DNA of 64,000 bases from Caulobacteraceae bacterium (lineage in GTDB: Bacteria; Pseudomonadota; Alphaproteobacteria; Caulobacterales; Caulobacteraceae). Numbering within the stretch: the first letter of the stretch is position 1; each line of letters begins with the position of its first letter. Positions 63,060 to 64,000 of the stretch are shown here, one piece after another. Under the pieces are notes generated by a model. It saw only the letters and a program-made list of their open reading frames with translations, searched no databases and was not told where the DNA came from. The stretch covers positions 1 through 64,000 of the forward strand of contig JAIBAU010000004.1 in NCBI GenBank assembly GCA_019695035.1. Direction: 5' to 3'. Position numbers and translations under genes: made by a program.

Positions 63060-63097
63060 CACCGATCCCGGGCGCCGTCCCCGACATCCATTGATTC

Positions 63098-63955
63098 TTA
63101 CAACCTTCCCGTTGCGATGAACCGCGCCGCGCGTTCCCCTTCCGGGTCCCCGGGGAGGCCGAAGTCGCGGTTGACGGTCATGTGGGTCTCACCGGGCGCG
63201 GCCACGACCTCGGCCGTCCCGCCGGCGGCGCGCAGGGCCTCGGCCAGGCCGATGGACTGTTCGTGCGCGTCCGCCCGGCTCTCGACGTGGAAGATCAGGA
63301 ACGGCGGATAGGCGCGGCCGGGCCTGGCCAGCAGGGTGGGGGACAGGCCCGCCGGGTCCTCGCTGAAGGCCAGGTCGTACATCTCGTCGAGGCGCCGGCC
63401 GATGGGCCCCGGTCGCTGGGGCCGCGCCATTTGCCTGACCGCGTCATAGCCCGCCCCATCGATGGGAATGACGCCGGCGATTTCGGCGGGCGCGTGGCCG
63501 TAGGCGTCGAGGTAGACCGGATCGATCCCGACCAGGGCGACCAGATGGGCGCCCGCGGAATGTCCGGCGATGAACAGGCGTTGCGGGTCGCCGCCGTGCT
63601 CGGCGCCGTGCTTCAGCATCCAGGCGACGGCTCCGGCGACGTCCTGGGCGCACTCGCGGGCGGTGACATCCGGCGTCAGGCGGTAGTTGGTCGAGGCGAA
63701 CAACAGGCCGTGGCGCTCGGCGAACCCGGGCAGGGCGTTGACCCCGCGCTTGTCGCCGATGTTCCAGCCGCCGCCGTGGACGAACAACAGCATGGACGCG
63801 CCACTGAGCCCCGGCTGGGGGTAGAGGTCCAGGGTCTGGCGCGGATCGCCGCCGTAGGCGAACTCGGTCGGCGTCGTCGCTGCGCCCATCAGCACGGGTG
63901 CAGCCGCAAGGCCCATCATCGCGCCAAGCGCGGCTCTCCGGGTCGTGCCTCTCAT
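63098..63955 (-). CDS. Secreted alpha/beta hydrolase (esterase/carboxylesterase-like)
   Basis: A 285-residue exported hydrolase. ATG 63955 opens a Tat-like RGTTRRAALGAMMG leader. The oxyanion motif is LLFVHGGGWNIGDK, the nucleophile elbow AGHSAGAHL, and the catalytic His probably in GETHMTVNR. It belongs to the HGGG (BD-FAE/hormone-sensitive lipase-like) group. Substrate is unknown. Upstream codons (63994) are not needed. Confidence 0.88.
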   Translation of the reverse strand: MRGTTRRAALGAMMGLAAAPVLMGAATTPTEFAYGGDPRQTLDLYPQPGLSGASMLLFVHGGGWNIGDKRGVNALPGFAERHGLLFASTNYRLTPDVTARECAQDVAGAVAWMLKHGAEHGGDPQRLFIAGHSAGAHLVALVGIDPVYLDAYGHAPAEIAGVIPIDGAGYDAVRQMARPQRPGPIGRRLDEMYDLAFSEDPAGLSPTLLARPGRAYPPFLIFHVESRADAHEQSIGLAEALRAAGGTAEVVAAPGETHMTVNRDFGLPGDPEGERAARFIATGRL

Positions 63956-64000
63956 GTCGTGGCTCTCATGTCGCGTCGCCCCAAAAGATTGCACGATCGG

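Noticed and set aside
1-64000. Search for insertion sequences, prophage, CRISPR arrays, rRNA and integrative element ends
   Set aside because: No transposase, integrase, phage structural gene, regularly spaced repeat or rRNA-like segment was seen. The only tRNA (57237-57311) has no integrase or direct repeat beside it.

Overview
This 64 kb window is a high-GC, densely packed bacterial chromosome segment. Its content points to an alphaproteobacterium of the Caulobacterales (Caulobacter, Phenylobacterium or a close relative). The signs are a prs-rplY-pth-ychF cluster, an lgt-midA-pgeF operon, a YbjN/proC pair, a class II DAHP synthase, a perfect alphaproteobacterial LexA box (GAAC-N7-GAAC) and many 4-nt ATGA or GTGA overlaps between co-directional genes. 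I saw no insertion sequence, prophage, CRISPR array or rRNA. There is one tRNA (Val-CAC). No gene-free stretch exceeds 300 bases.

Layout. 0-2 kb: tail of an upstream gene and a secreted M28 metallopeptidase. 2-8 kb: the housekeeping cluster prs-rplY-pth-ychF on the minus strand, interrupted by a poly-proline lipoprotein and by a plus-strand membrane-protein/TetR cassette with its own palindromic operator. 8-10 kb: AraC regulator and serine hydrolase. 10-13 kb: lgt-midA-pgeF. 13-15 kb: ubiK-like gene, ybjN-like gene, proC and a secreted hypothetical. 15-18.5 kb: OmpR-type two-component pair and ilvE. 18.5-22.5 kb: two tandem paralogous pairs (DUF4349 lipoproteins; TPR-alpha/beta hydrolases). 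22.6-27.4 kb: nucleoside transporter, copper chaperone, thioesterase, a DUF3253/UDG-fold pair, Leu/Phe dehydrogenase and a VOC protein. 27.4-31 kb: ferric iron ABC transporter under a probable Fur box. 31.2-33.9 kb: a LexA-boxed operon of a radical SAM DNA modification/repair protein and a DUF4130-UdgX fusion. 34-37.4 kb: an MCE (Mla-like) lipid transporter, followed by a convergent TelA-like gene. 38.4-39.8 kb: 3-oxoacid CoA-transferase. 40-43 kb: a four-gene phosphorelay (REC, PAS-HK-REC-REC, REC, Hpt), followed by a convergent outer-membrane protein. 43.9-46 kb: ferredoxin-type reductase and folD. 46.2-48 kb: PadR-DUF1700-adhesin operon. 48-56.7 kb: histidine utilisation genes hutI-hutU-hutH diverging from hutG-TetR and a Rieske oxygenase/FAD oxidoreductase pair behind a 16-bp palindrome. 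56.7-64 kb: NTF2-like lipoprotein, tRNA-Val, gph, glmU, rpiA, gor, DAHP synthase and an esterase.

How the parts work together. The two loci most worth attention are these. First, the SOS-box-controlled radical SAM/UdgX operon. UdgX binds uracil-DNA covalently, and here it is fused to DUF4130 and translationally coupled to a radical SAM/HhH protein. Second, the hut-linked Rieske/FAD oxidoreductase unit. Its TetR gene overlaps hutG, and a palindrome lies directly in front of the oxygenase, suggesting that an extra imidazole or betaine substrate may feed the histidine pathway. Other multi-gene units (Mla transporter, phosphorelay, iron transporter, lgt operon) are tightly overlapped and probably co-translated.
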